From positions 7,851,501 through 7,915,500 of the forward strand of contig CM065386.1 of the NCBI GenBank assembly GCA_033060915.1: 64,000 nt of DNA, written 5' to 3'. The notes beneath the pieces were generated by a model. The model saw only the letters and a program-made list of their open reading frames with translations, was not told where the DNA came from and made no database searches. The DNA is from Euryodendron excelsum (lineage: Eukaryota; Streptophyta; Magnoliopsida; Ericales; Pentaphylacaceae). This document shows positions 44,610-56,789 of the stretch, piece by piece. The translations under genes were made by a program, and so were the position numbers. Every line of letters starts with the position of its first letter. Position 1 is the stretch's first letter.

Positions 44610-45631
44610 TAGGGCTGGTAAAGTAAATTCATAATTGTCAATTCGTCCAACTTTATTCATATTAAATGAGTTTTGATCCAGTTATTATAATAAATGAGTC
44701 GTTATTGAGTTAGTTAGACAATGCTCATTTATAAATAGATTTAAACACCCAATTAAAACATACTCAAGAAAGCCCATTGTATAACCTAAGCGGCTAAGCC
44801 CCAACCATTTTCGATTCCCAATTAGGACTCTTCGAAATGTACGGACACTCGCTCGACCCCCATGAGCATGACTTCTACTTCGTGCCCGTCTACGTCTCCT
44901 GCAACTTTAGTGCCGTTAATGGCTTCCGGGCCATCGATCACACACGGTCTCTGATAGCATCGGCGGTCCAACTCATCTCGTCGGAACTGTCCTCCCGGAG
45001 CATGAGCCGGGGATTCGACCAGGCCTTCATCGCTTCTCACGATTTCAGATCTTGTTTTCACACCATGGTGAGAAATACCAAGCTAACACGTCTATTGGAA
45101 TTAAAATTCAGATCTGGTTTTCACACTATGGTGACACACCATAGGTGTCGCCGGAAAGTGTACAATCCATTCCGCATAATCTCCGGCGGACGGACGACGA
45201 GACATTTTGTTGTTCCAATTTCACATATATATGTGTATATATATCTATATATATATATATATATATTGCACTAGTAAAATATAAATGATAGACGAGAATG
45301 TTTTTTTATGCTTATAAGTATAAGAAAAACAGTAAATTTTTTAGTTTTTTTACTTTTACAAGCTAAGTTAAAAAACTAGAAAAGGCGAAATCAAAAAAAC
45401 TTCAAAAAAAATTCTACCAAACAGTTTCTAAAAACATATCTTAAAAAGAGGAGAAAAAAATCTCATCTAACAAAAAAAAATAATTATATATTAGAAATAG
45501 ATTGGTTTTGGATTAATTGATTTAACTTGTGTCCAATTAAGTCCGTTCAAATTCAACCAGTTAGTTAATTGGATATTAGCCCATAAACACCTAACCCAAA
45601 CCCGTTCAAATTCGCCCATTTGCCACCCCTA
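44610..45631 (+). mobile_element. hAT-type element carrying a captured gene fragment (1022 bp)
   Basis: Ends TAGGGCTGGTAAA and, read in from the right, TAGGGGTGGCAAA, the classic plant hAT (Ac/Ds-like) terminus. An 8-bp duplication with one change flanks it (TTCATAAC 44602-44609; TTCATAGC 45632-45639). The paralogous site at 60602-60609 is empty, which proves insertion. No transposase. The middle holds a GC-richer piece of a host gene. Confidence 0.9.
44830..45064 (+). pseudogene. Captured exostosin (GT47)-like exon fragment
   Basis: From 44830 the frame reads LFEMYGHSLDPHEHDFYFVP, then VYVSCNFSAVNGFRAIDHTR, SLIASAVQLISSE and FIASHDFRSCFHTM. This resembles the plant exostosin-family glycosyltransferases (GT47), where a DPxEADFxFVPVY block and a DHxFVxSHDFGxCFHT block lie in this order. 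The ATG at 45064 is followed at once by GTGAGAAATAC, a good 5' splice site, so genomic DNA with an exon end was captured. The frame stays open for 145 codons into the intron side. GC content is clearly above the surroundings. No complete enzyme is encoded. Confidence 0.7.
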
Positions 45632-45869
45632 TTCATAGCCAACTACCATTCAGTCTCTCATAGAGCCAGCGCCACAACTTAGACGCCTATTTAATCACCC
45701 ATTTAACAAACAACATTTGGATGATACTTGTGGTGCTTTCTGTGACTTCCCAAGTGGTCCTTGGCGATTTGGTCGTGACGTTACTTGTGGAAATGGGTGC
45801 CATTCATTTAATTGCATGCTATTTTATGTTCAGATAGGTTCATTGAAATTATTCTGCTATTTATTGATG

Positions 45870-45975
45870 AAAGTGAACAATAACTGTAATAAATGTCAAA
45901 AATGCATTCAGCCAAGGTTTGAACCTGTGACCCCAAGATAGAAGACAAGGCATTCCACCATTGAACTTCTCTCTT
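45870..45975 (-). ncRNA. tRNA-like sequence (SINE head or tRNA pseudogene), unit C
   Basis: The minus strand reads AGTTCAATGGTGGAATGCC, an A-box-like word, and 30 bp later GGTTCAAACC, a near-perfect B box. A matching copy lies at 60870-60940. No closed cloverleaf was seen, so it is more likely a SINE head or a decayed tRNA than a working gene. Confidence 0.35.
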
Positions 45976-47710
45976 TCTTTTCTGATGTACGTATTTGTAT
46001 TTATTAATGAATAATACTAGAGCCACCAATTTTTTTAACTAAATTTTTATCACGAATAGATATAAGATGATGATATTTGTATTATTCAATACATTTGGAA
46101 TTTATTTACTTATATTTATCCATAATGATAATTCAACAAACAAAACCGATAGCTATAGCATTTTTTTTTTATTAAATACAATTGTACATGATGGAATTGA
46201 AGCATAAAAAATAATAATTACTTAAATACATTTATATAAATGCACATGTATAAATTTACTTAACTAGATATGTGTAAATATAAATATGTATACACGTTCT
46301 AAAGACAATCTCGTTCTCAGTTCTTTTAATAAAAAACGATCTCCTGATCATGCTCCCGCATCCACACCCAAACCTACACATGCTCACGTTTTGTGTGACT
46401 TGGGCGCGAAACTATCCTATGGTAAGGATGCCATGGCACCCAGCATTTATGTAACCCCTCTACATAATATATATATAATTATTATTTCATCAAAAATTTA
46501 TTCAACTGACAACCTTACAATTTTTTTAAAAAAAATTGAGATCCTAGTCCGATAAAATATCAAAACTTTTATATAGGACATTGTAGGTTCTATCCATTTT
46601 TTGGACAAGAAACAATTAATTTGTGTTGTTTTCATATATGTTAAAGTTGAATAGAAGTTGATTTTATTTTTCATGTAAAAATTTATTCTTGTATCCTAAT
46701 ATATTTCACACTCTTAAACTTATAAATATATATGGGCAAATTAATTTAAAGTATAATAATTAGCTAAATTGGTGAAAATTTGTGTTTCAAGTTTGACAAC
46801 CCAAAAACAAAATCTATGTTGTGTAATTATATTTTACTCGTTTATAGTTTGAGTGAAAATCAGATGTTCTTTTATAGATAAAAATGAACACATAATTCCC
46901 TTAAGATTTGGACTTGTTTACAAAATAAATAGAACCATGACAAATTTATTAAAATAACACCAATGCCCCTTCAAAAAATAATTTTTTATTTTGACATAAA
47001 AAAACAAAATAATTTTTTTGATGTTCTATTTTGAAGAGATAAAATAATAAAAATACATGTTATAGAATTACTGTTAATTCTCTCAATTTCTGTTTATTTT
47101 GCATTTGAATTTAAATTATAAGAGATTATAATATATTTACTTTTAAATTACATAAAAATCATATAATTTTTACTCAAACTACAACGAAATAAAATATAAT
47201 TAGCCGAATTATTTTTTTTTTCTGAGTAGTCCTTCTCGTTGACTACTGCCCTGTCAAGTACGTCACGCAGGGAAGTCACATCTAAGCAGTATCAAGAAAA
47301 AGTTGTCCGGTGGGGCAATGGCCAATGGCTGTAATTAAAAAAATGAAATAACTTCTTCACCAAAAGAATCGTCGACCAAGAGTCATATCCGTGTGCCTTT
47401 TGTTGTAATTTCCTATCATAACTAAAGTCTTCGCATCTAATAATTTTTCAAAAAGTAATGTTAAAATTTATACAAAATTTATTATCAAATGAAATAATTA
47501 AATAAGAGTTATTTATTTAAAAAAATAAAAATATAAAATACTTATCATAATTACTCTTAATTATAAAAATATTACTATTATATCATTTGTATCATTCATA
47601 TATTATGGTGAATTGAATGAAAGTCATTCATTTTGAAACAAAACATCTAAATGCTATTCTTTTAGTATTGTGTACAAAATTCTATCATAATAATGTGCCT
47701 GTAACTTTTG

Positions 47711-50700
47711 CAAATTGTTGTTAATCCAAACACAAGATACATATAGAAACACATTGATCCATGGGATAGATGCATCGACGACAGAAATTGTACCAGCAAT
47801 GTAGGAAATTTTGTTGATAACCAGATTCCATACCGGTTTCCAACAACTAAATTTACCCACGGATTAAAAGAAAAATCAATTATTGTAGAACGGAAGCACA
47901 TTTAAAGGTATCCCTCCGTTCATATTAAAAGGATATTAGGCCTAGGCAACAATTCAAGAATTTTTCTTCCTTCAACCAAAAACTTGTTGGACAAGACAAC
48001 GTTCTTATAATTTTTAAAAAATACAAGATACGACGCGTCGGGGACAGTAAAAATATATATTTTATGTATGTTTTATATGTTATATATAGAAATATTTTAC
48101 TCAATGGTAATGAAAAAATAAAGAACATTACTAATTAAAATTAAAAATCATTTCTTTTGTAGTTTAAACAACAAATTGGGTATAAAATCATATTGCTTTT
48201 ATTTTATAATTGGATTATAAGTTATTTTTTTCAAATTTACAATGTGTTTTATAGTGTAAGTGATGAACACGGGTATGCATGTTCTCTAAGTGTCTAAAGC
48301 GTGTTTAATTTTGAAAAAATAATAAAATAATAAGACACGTTTAAATATATGTTCAACACATGCCGGAGTCGTGTCCGTATTTTTTTAGAATTGTCAATGC
48401 TTCTTAACTTGAGGATGGGAGGAAAAACTGGCAAAGATTTTCTTCTTTCTTATATATCCCATCATATCTGTCGTAATTTTTGGAGTCAAATAATGCAAAA
48501 TCAGATCCACCGATGATCACATTGTCTACAAGGGATGGCATTAAAGAAAATCCAGGGTCTAATTGGCGGTTCCTCCAAGTTTCAGAACCACAGATTCCTC
48601 AATACTTTGGGATGTCCTGAATTTCAAACTTACAAAGAAAGACGGTCCAATAAGGTGGGTTTGAAATTCTGTACCAAAAGAAGTTGCTTCGAAATTCTTG
48701 TAATGGAGACTCAACATGTAGTGGTTCTCATAAAGATTGGTCCGGTTTTATTTAGTGAATCATTGCCATTGCTTTCGCTAAGGGTAAACAATCTCCATAT
48801 ATTACATATCTTTTCAAAACCATTCACTATTGCAACTTCTCTGTTTATTCCATGTTCAAATCTCTCTATCATCTTCTATCATATATAGTTATTTTTAAAA
48901 TCATAGTGACTGTTTCACCACATGAGGGTCACATAATTTAACTTTAGTGTGTGGCTGCATGTTAAATACTACTGATATGCACTCCCTATCTTGAATTGGT
49001 GTGGGCACCAAAAAGAAAATTTCCCATGGAGGAAAATATTTGTTGTTAGAGGCTATATCAGAGCAGCATGACTAGTCTTGAAGGCGTGGAAAAACAAAAT
49101 TGGACAAGTCACATGTATTATAATAAGTAGTTGGATGCTAGTAATGGCTATTAGCTTGGTAGATTATTGTGTTAATCGTATAATTAACTCTTCAAATGTT
49201 CGAGTCATCTCATATTGAAAGAGTTCGGGGAACATTGTTAGCACCAAAAATAAAATTCCAGGCCGAGGAACATTTATGTCAAGAGCTGTTGGTCTTGAAG
49301 GCTTGGAAAGACACCATTGGATAAGTGCGCCTTAAATGATATGGCGTAATCAATTTGGAAAATTTAAACAATGACAAATAGCATTTCAAGAAAAGGTCAA
49401 CAGGTTTTTAATGAAAGTTACTTCAAGGACATATTGTACTTCAGAGAGCATTAAGTAATGGTTAGTGGAAGCTACTTTTAAGGACACTTGGTATTGGTGG
49501 AGCATATGGTTTTCACGATGCGGGGAGAAATTATTAGTAGTTTTTGGAGTAGTTGTTGTTGCATTGTGTTTGTATAAACATATATGTGTGAGTGAAAAGA
49601 ATCCTAACACCTGACAACACCCCCCACATCTGGCTTATGTAGGAGTTGAATTATATGTATTTTAGCTTAGAATTAATTGTAATTTAATTCCTACATTTTG
49701 TTTTTAGAGTAGGGGTGGTTATGGGTCTGATGGCCTGCTAAGCTCATTCATAATTTATAAGGCTTGAAAATTATTTTAGGCCCGATTATGTTAATGTGTA
49801 AGTTTAAGAATTATGTTTGAAACCCAACTCAGCCCAAAATATATGTAAAATAATAAATTTATATCTTATATATATATATATATAATTAGATTTTATGTTA
49901 CTTAAAATTAATTTTAGAGAAGAAAATTAGTTATTAAAAAGACTTAGGGTTAAATGGGCCGACTTGAAATGTAATTTTTTAATTGAGTGGGCTTGAAATT
50001 TAGTTTTAGACCCAATAAAAATTATTTCTATTGTAAGTTCGGGCCAATGTACATCCATGCTTTATAGTCACCCTTTTAATTTTGAAATTAATAAAAGTTA
50101 TTTTGTTAGTCTTCAACCCTTATTTTTCTTGTTGTTAGTGTTTGTTTACTACCAGTCTTAGATCCAAGAAAGTCCTGAAACGAAGCAAACCAAACCACGG
50201 GGTGTTTGGATGGTGGATTATTTAGTAACTTATGGATCAAACTTATAGTTTTTTTAAACTATGTTTAGTTTCTATTTGGAAAAAAAAAAAAAGTAGCTTT
50301 TTAAGCATAGATTAAGCTTGGAAAAACTTTTAAAATAAGTAAGTTTTTAAAATTAGCTTAAACTTATGGATTATAACTTTTTTTAAAATGCTATCCAAAC
50401 ACGTCTTACATATTGTGCGTTAATAACTGCTAACTAATGCTAGCATATATATTAGTGCAGAAGATTATACGGATACCAATCCGGCATCAAACTTTGGAAA
50501 CTAATATGCTTCTGCAAGTTGTCAATAGGAACAGAAAGAATGTGGAAAGTGCGTGGTAAACAAAAAAACAAGCTTTCAGAAAACACTGTAGGGATCTCTC
50601 TCTCTCTCTCTCTTTCTCTCTCTGAAGCATTCTACTGAGCATGCCTCACACGTGGTGAAACTATTCTTTTGTTTTTTCAGTTAAGCGAAAAGGTGGGCAG

Positions 50701-51600
50701 GGAGCAACCAGCATAGCAATTTTTTTGGATATGACCACAAGAATTTTTACTTGCCCGAAATATTTGATTTGAACCATAACTACTGATCTTAAAAAAGGCG
50801 AGCCGATTACCACAATCTCACCACAGTGCGAGCGAATATTAAACATTTCTCAACAACATATGATTCACGCAAGTGATATAGTTGGCTTCAAGCTACTGCA
50901 CAGAAACTTGGTAAAACTATTCAGTTTAAGCAATGGTCGACATCAGAAATTTTTGGACAAACTATGTGTTTTACCCCCTGCGGTACGTTATGCCCATTTT
51001 CATCGACTCCCTATATTTAAAAATATGGCACCTGTTTGCCCATGTGACTTCTTTTGGCGTGACCAATAAGTATGGTTGTTAATCTTAGATTTTAACTTAG
51101 GTGACTTCCGAATCCAAATTGTCCGTGAAAATAATTTTTCCAATCTCGTCATCCTGAGAACAAGGTGGAACCATTTAAAGGTCTCATTCTCATATAGTAT
51201 CTTGAAATTGTGTTTTTATGGAAAGCAAAATCAAAATAAGATGTAAATTCATACGTTCAATGATAGATGAGGCTGCTCATCACTTGGAATGCAAAATTAC
51301 CAAGTTCTATTACTGAAAATTTTGCACGAAAAAGAGTTATTTAAAGCTCAAGAATCTTGTCATTTTTCCGAGTCAATGATAAAGAACATAAAGCTAGTTA
51401 TTTTGAAGAAGTGTGGATCTGTTAGAAGTAATTAAAGCAGCTATATATGCTACCAAAAGAACAGTTCCAGGAGGTGTCTTATTTGAGTTCCAGGATTAAT
51501 TTACCGTAAATCGAAAATAGAACCTAATTAACTGCACAAGATCTATGCTTTCAAATCACTCATATCATAAAAATTAAACCCTGTGTACTTCAGAAAATTT
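47711..51600. other. Spacer between units C and D
   Basis: AT-rich, no supportable gene. 48540-48720 matches 29460-29640. A 100-bp segment (CACCAAAAA..TTGAAGGC) occurs twice, at about 49008 and 49235. A foldback-like stretch at 50199-50405 has ends GGTGTTTGGATGG and CTATCCAAACACG. 50596-50623 is a CT run. 50873-50912 is an isolated copy of the unit 3'-flank start (GTGATATAGTTGGCTTC). Confidence 0.5.
50199..50405. mobile_element. Miniature foldback transposon
   Basis: Inverted ends GGTGTTTGGATGG (50201) and ATCCAAACACG (50392) and roughly mirrored AT-rich arms (GGATTATTTAGTAACTTATGG versus CTTATGGATTATAAC). Non-coding. Confidence 0.5.
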
Positions 51601-52520
51601 GGGGCATCTTGTTATCAATAACCAATGATAAGATGAAATGATCAATGGCATACCTATGGTACCTATGTATTTTGACTTCTATTTGGTTTTATGGCATGTG
51701 GCTCACCCCCAGTTGTCAATTATGCAATACTTGTGGCCTAACACGTTAGAGCTACACTCAAAAACCAGCTTCTTTTGTCAAGAAGGGCTGTTTTTCCTTG
51801 AAGTAGAATCTGTAGAGAGACGGTCAGATAAGGGCGGAACTAGAATTTTGTTTTGTGGGATGCCAAAACTTGAAATATGCACAAATTTTTGCCTATTTTC
51901 ATATAATTATTAAATTTTAAGTATTGTAGACAAAGTTATTAACAAAACAAAAGTTTCCTAAAACGATAAAATCGTGAATTCTGAGGTTGAACAACGGAAT
52001 TTGGCTAAAAATTGATAGGGTCCATAGTTCACTATGGATTTTGATCTTCAATATGATTCCAGTCAGACCACCAAATTTCATCAAATTTTGAGTTCGAATG
52101 AGATATTTGCATCAAGGGGTGAATGACCTAACCAAAGGAAAAAATATTTTTGATAAGATGATTGACATACTTATTAAAACCGCTAGCTGCAACAATTTCC
52201 AGCCATTGGAAGTCATCGGGTTCCTCCACGTCTTCTCTTCTTGTAAGTGAAGTCAATAGGAAATTAATGGGAAGCACGACTGAATGCACACAATAAATTT
52301 TTTAGAAGCTCTATATTTTTTTAATCGTACGTTTTCTATACGCAAGAAATTAATCGAGTGCAGAGGCAATTTCGAATGCCTGAAGTCCTTGGGTAGGCGT
52401 TGGGAAGGATGGCCCTCACGGCTTTCCAACCAGTTTCCTATGACGTGACTGAAGTATTTGAAAGTCTGGCTTTACATTGAAGTAGATTGTGACACGGTTA
52501 TAACGAGGAAAAATGCCAAG
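51601..52520. repeat. X block of unit D
   Basis: Matches 30410-31310 (GCATGTGGCTCACCC, CCAGCTTCTTTTGTCAAGAA, GATGGCCCTCACGGCTTTCC) except for an extra segment at about 51830-52190 that starts AAGGGCGGAACTAG and is absent from the other unit. No genes. Confidence 0.65.
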
Positions 52521-53416
52521 GAGAGCCGTTTTGTCCATTTGCTTTCCCACTGTCGTTCCCTCCTGATGAAGCGCGCTCTTGTTTTACAAGTTTTTCACTG
52601 GCAACCGAAAGAACTAAAATAAATAAACAAAAGCAACTTTGTTTTCGTTTTTTCTCTCATTTCTCGTCACCAGGATTTTTTCACTTTACTTGAAACCATC
52701 TACGTTTCAACTGTCGCTTTAAGAAAGTGACACGTGAAATTAAGGTGAGCTGGCCCCACAGTCAGGTTTCGACCGTCCATACTCCATATGAGTGACATGT
52801 GTAAGCCCCATTAAAAAAAAAGAAAAAAAGTATAGTGGACTAGGAAATTCTAGAGGCAATCGCCCCAATAGTTACATTTCGACTGTCGCTCTGTAAGAGT
52901 GACCCAATAGTTACGTTTCGACTGTCGCTCTATAAGAGTGACATGTATAGCCTATTTCAAAACAATTACAGTGAACTAGGAAATTCTATGAGCAATCGCC
53001 CTGATCTCACGTTTCGACTATCACTATGTAAGAGCGACACTTGTACAAACAAATTAAAGTGAATTGGGACATCACTGTCATGAGAGAGAGAGAGAGAGAG
53101 AGAGAGGTGTTAAGAGTTTTTTTTGTTATTTTACTTATTCAAAGCTTTTAGTTGCTAGTGAAATCCTTAAAAACACGAGTCGCACTTCCTCCTGACCTAG
53201 GAAGCGAGTGTGGGAAAAAACATTTCTCACACATAGGAATAGGGGCAATCGTCCTGATACTTACGTTTCAACTGTCACTCTGCAAGAGTGGCATGTATAA
53301 CCCATTTAAAAAAAAAAAAAGTGAATTGGGAAATTCTAGGTGCAATCGCCCCAATAGTCACGTTTCGATTATCACTCTTACATGTATAAAGAAATTAAAG
53401 TGAATTGGAGAATCTC

Positions 53417-53467
<51 letters not shown>

Positions 53468-53585
53468 GTTAGGTGCTTTTTGTTATTTTACTTTTTGGCT
53501 TCTAGTTGCTGGTAAAATCTTGGTCACAACCAATTTCTATCCCAGGGCGCCCTTTGAAGGCCGTCGTGCAGTCATCTATTGATCC
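52521..53585. repeat. Hairpin-repeat array of unit D
   Basis: The clearest array. Units of roughly 95-100 bp contain, in order, GGCAATCGCCCC, TCACGTTTCGACCGTCGCTC, the hairpin GTCGCTCTATAAGAGTGAC, a CATGTGTAGCCCATTTC word, an A-run, and AAAGTGAACTAGGAAATTCT. Hairpins lie near 52710, 52780, 52888, 52925, 53020, 53270 and 53375. 52865-52903 and 52904-52942 are a 39-bp tandem repeat with two differences. GA runs at 53085-53105 and 53420-53464. Confidence 0.8.
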
Positions 53586-54028
53586 AAGTGATAGAGTTGG
53601 CATCCAATTGGTGGACAGAAATTTGATTATTTCCACTACAATCCAGACCAATCACTGAGCCACTGGAGGGAAGTTCTAGATATTTCAGGTTTCATTAATA
53701 CAAAAAAAAAATTATATGGAAGGTAGATTGGGTTAGGATAAGTAACAAAAACCCTTCAGATTTGTCTCTCAGAAAAATATCCTAGGAATTGGTGATATGA
53801 AGTAAAAGCCCCTATCTGAGTAATATTCCTATAAATGATCATGTATTAGCATGAATTTTGACTGTTACTCTTCAAATTTTCAAACTTACTCTTATATATT
53901 GCTACCTGTTCTTGCATTCAACATTCGTAAGACTTGGCGTCTGTGCAATTTTTCTGGTCAACCTTAAGGAAATTTCTGATATACATTACAAATGATGGTG
54001 AAAACTAGTATCTACCTTGAATGAAACA

Positions 54029-55018
54029 TGTGAACTCAAAATTGAAAAACCTAGCCTTGTCTATAGCTTTGTTGAAGAACGAATGTTAATGCAACCATGG
54101 AATAGATATGACTATGACTATGACTATGTACAATCACAACGTATGTCAATGATAAATAAAGAAACAAACCAATCACGCAATTGACACATAATATTTTTGT
54201 CGTGAAAATCCAAATCGGAAAAAAAAAATTAAGTTGAACAAAAATCAATGTCAAACGGTTACAAGATCACTTACAACCCAATCCCTAATCGACTCCACAA
54301 TCACTAGGTTAACTTGAACTTACTCAACTCCTTGATACACTGTTATCGTGCTTAATCACCGTACAGATTCCCATAGTACAAATTTCGCATCTTAAACTCC
54401 TTCAAGACTTCAATCCTCTTTGATAATGTTGAAGATGATTTGTTGCTAAGAACCAATTGTGAGCATCAAATATTTTAGAGAACTTCACCTTTTTTGTATT
54501 TTGAAGAGCGGCTCACTTAATAAACTTAGGAATGCGTGCCTTGATATATAGGTAGGTCAAAAAGGCTTTTAGTGCGGTTCCCTAGGTCAGAAATCTCACG
54601 CATCTCGAGGCCTCGAAGTCTTGCTATTGCTAGGTCTTGCAAGATTCAATCTGCCAAAAAGGGTCTTCAATGTTTATTCTAGTGAGATGTTGTGAAGTCC
54701 TGTGAGGTCCATCGAAGTTCAGCTGGAATAGATACCTTCTCTATTTCTTCATTCAAGGTTCATCGACGTCCAGTGAAGTCCTACAAAAAACAACTGACAA
54801 AGACTTCTCTCTATTTCTTCCTTCAAGGTCTAGCAAGATCCATTGAGGCCTCATGAAAAACAATTTCAATCACCTTATGTATCATCCAAGGCTCTCGTAA
54901 CATGAGCTCGAATGACTAGACATTAAAACCATTTCAAAATGCTTGTGATAGACCCCCCAACATTCCAAATTACAAAGAAAAACACGAGTTACCAAATTTA
55001 GCCAATTACATTATCTTA
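54029..55018 (-). mobile_element. Insertion, possibly a solo LTR
   Basis: About 990 bp absent from units A and C (join point CTCAAAATCATGACTAAC). Its left 250 bp recur at 63740-64000 in unit E at the same place. The minus-strand reading starts near TGTAATTGGC and ends CTAGGTTTTTCA, as an LTR would, and includes GGGTTGTAAGTGATCTTGTAA. The site word CAAAAT is repeated imperfectly at both edges. Element class is not certain. Confidence 0.45.
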
Positions 55019-55089
55019 CAAAAATCATGACTAACCCAAAGAAGGAGGAAAATGACTTGGAAATCTGTATCCCAACTAGTTGGCTTGAC

Positions 55090-55849
55090 TAGGAATGTAA
55101 ATTCAGCTCGAGGCCCATGGACTACCCAAGCCCGCTATGCCAAAGCCCGACCCAAGCCCAACTTGGGCCTAGCCCGGCCCAACCCCAAGCACCCTATGCG
55201 CAGGCTTGGGGCCCCCTTTGGAAGCTTGAGCCCAACCCGAGCCCAAGAGCCCAAGCTCAGCCCGAGAGTCCAAGCCCAAGCTCGTGCGTGAGCCCGTGAA
55301 ACCCCCCCCCCCCCCCCCAAACGACTCTTCCCCTTTCAAATTAAACTTGAATTTTTTTTTTTAAGCACCCTCCACCCATACCCATGACCCCCCTTTTTAA
55401 ATTCATTTTTCTTAAGCACGTTCATTAATTTTATGAATGTAATTGTATAAATAATTTACCTTAATAATTTTTATTAATTATACAATAATAAATGTAAGTG
55501 TAATGTTTTTTACATAAGTTCAAAGAAATTAAATATATATAAGTTTACAAATAAATTTCTAATTCGTAGAATCATAGTGTATAATTTATTATAACTAAAT
55601 TTAATAGTTTTTAAAACATAATGCTACAAAAAAAAAATGGGCCAAAGAGGCCCGGCCCAAAGTTTCATCCAAAAAGCCTGTCAAAGCTTGAGGCCCAAGC
55701 TTGAGGCCCGGTTTGAGGCCCAAGCCCGTCCTTAGGGCCGTGGGCTAGGCTTGGGCCTTCCTTTTCATAGTTTAGCCTAGCCCAGCCCAACCTGAAAAAT
55801 AGCGGGAGCCCGCAAAGCCCAGGCCAGGCCGGCCCAATTGACATCCCTA
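55090..55849. mobile_element. Non-autonomous hAT-type element (760 bp)
   Basis: Ends TAGGAATGTAAATT and, from the right, TAGGGATGTCAATT. The 8-bp duplication GGCTTGAC / GGCTCGAC has one change (55082-55089, 55850-55857). The inner ends are very GC-rich, built from AAGCCCAAGCCC-like words, in inverted arrangement around an AT-rich centre; a C-run lies at 55301-55318. Apparent frames in the GC-rich arms are chance. Units A and C lack it. Confidence 0.85.
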
Positions 55850-56789
55850 GGCTCGACATAACACAAGAGAAGAGATATGATTTATTTTGCAAGCTCCAAT
55901 GCAATTTGATTGAAGTAGAGTTATTCCATTTTTTTTGGTAAATAATGTTTCATTTAAAATCAGATTATGAAGTATTACAGAAACAAAGAAGGTGGCATCC
56001 CCCCTCATAGAATATCATAACTAGCCTAGAAGCTCACAAGAACCAAAAGGAATTTCAGACATTCCACCCATACAGCAAAACTATCATAATCACCACCAGA
56101 AGCAATGGAACCTCGATCGCCAACCATTCTCATCATCAGCTTTCAGACATTCCATTCTACATCAACCTCTATAGCAACAATTGAAGATAATTCAACAAGA
56201 AGTATAACAAAATTTACTAGAAACTATCGAGAAGCTTCAGTTGAAGATTAAAAAAACACAATCATTTGGAAGCCTCAAATTTGGCCTATTGAGAAGCTTT
56301 AACTTTGATGGGCTCATCATGCATAAACTGCAATACAACTGGGAGCAATAAGATTTAGACTTCAACATGGTCTATGAATAGCTTGAAAGTAGGATATAAT
56401 CAAACTCATTCAGATTGAAGGATAGTCTAATGTGATTATTGATGGAATCAACTAAAAAGCCTAAACTGCATGGACAATGTGGTCTATAGTTGAGAAATGA
56501 GAAACTAGCTTATAGTTTGAATTGAAATAGCTTTTGAATCCTGTCGTGGATAAGTCAACAAGCAGCCAATACTTCTGCCAATATAGGACATTATGATCAT
56601 CAAGATCATTATATACTTGGCCTGCTGCAAATGCTGAAAAAATCAAATGTACACTTCAGCTAAAAGCTTGAAATGCTAAAACTGTATATGCTTGTGGTGA
56701 ACCTGACATTAAATTCGATTGAGCATTCAGAGGAGAAATAAAAGAGAAATAAAAAATATGTTTACCTACAGAGTAAATTTACTTGCACA

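Larger units (their letters stand above)
43381..47710 (-). repeat. D-type 5' flank in unit C
   Basis: It matches 59355-63020 upstream of copy D over nearly its whole length (GATATGTTGTCGTCGATGAA, GGCTTGGATGGAAGAGTG, CATAGAGCCAGCGCCACAAC). The main difference is the hAT element at 44610-45631. AT-rich; no gene except the captured fragment inside that element and a tRNA-like stretch at 45870-45975. Confidence 0.75.
53586..56789 (-). repeat. 3' flank of receptor-kinase copy D
   Basis: Matches the 3' flanks of A and C apart from two insertions (about 54029-55018 and 55090-55849). No supportable gene. The 3' UTR of copy D lies at its right end. Confidence 0.7.

Noticed and set aside
49150..49225. 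tRNA-like stretch on the plus strand (GGTAGATTATTGTG and TGTTCGAGTCAT)
   Set aside because: The B-box match is weak and I could not pair an acceptor stem. Left as chance or a very decayed SINE.
50860..51069. 69-residue frame near the isolated 3'-flank copy
   Set aside because: It starts in the repeated flank sequence and has no recognisable domain or second copy.
55052..55320. Open frames with Pro-, Ala- and Gly-rich products on both strands
   Set aside because: They lie in the GC-rich arm of the hAT element, built from AAGCCC words; no gene-like features.
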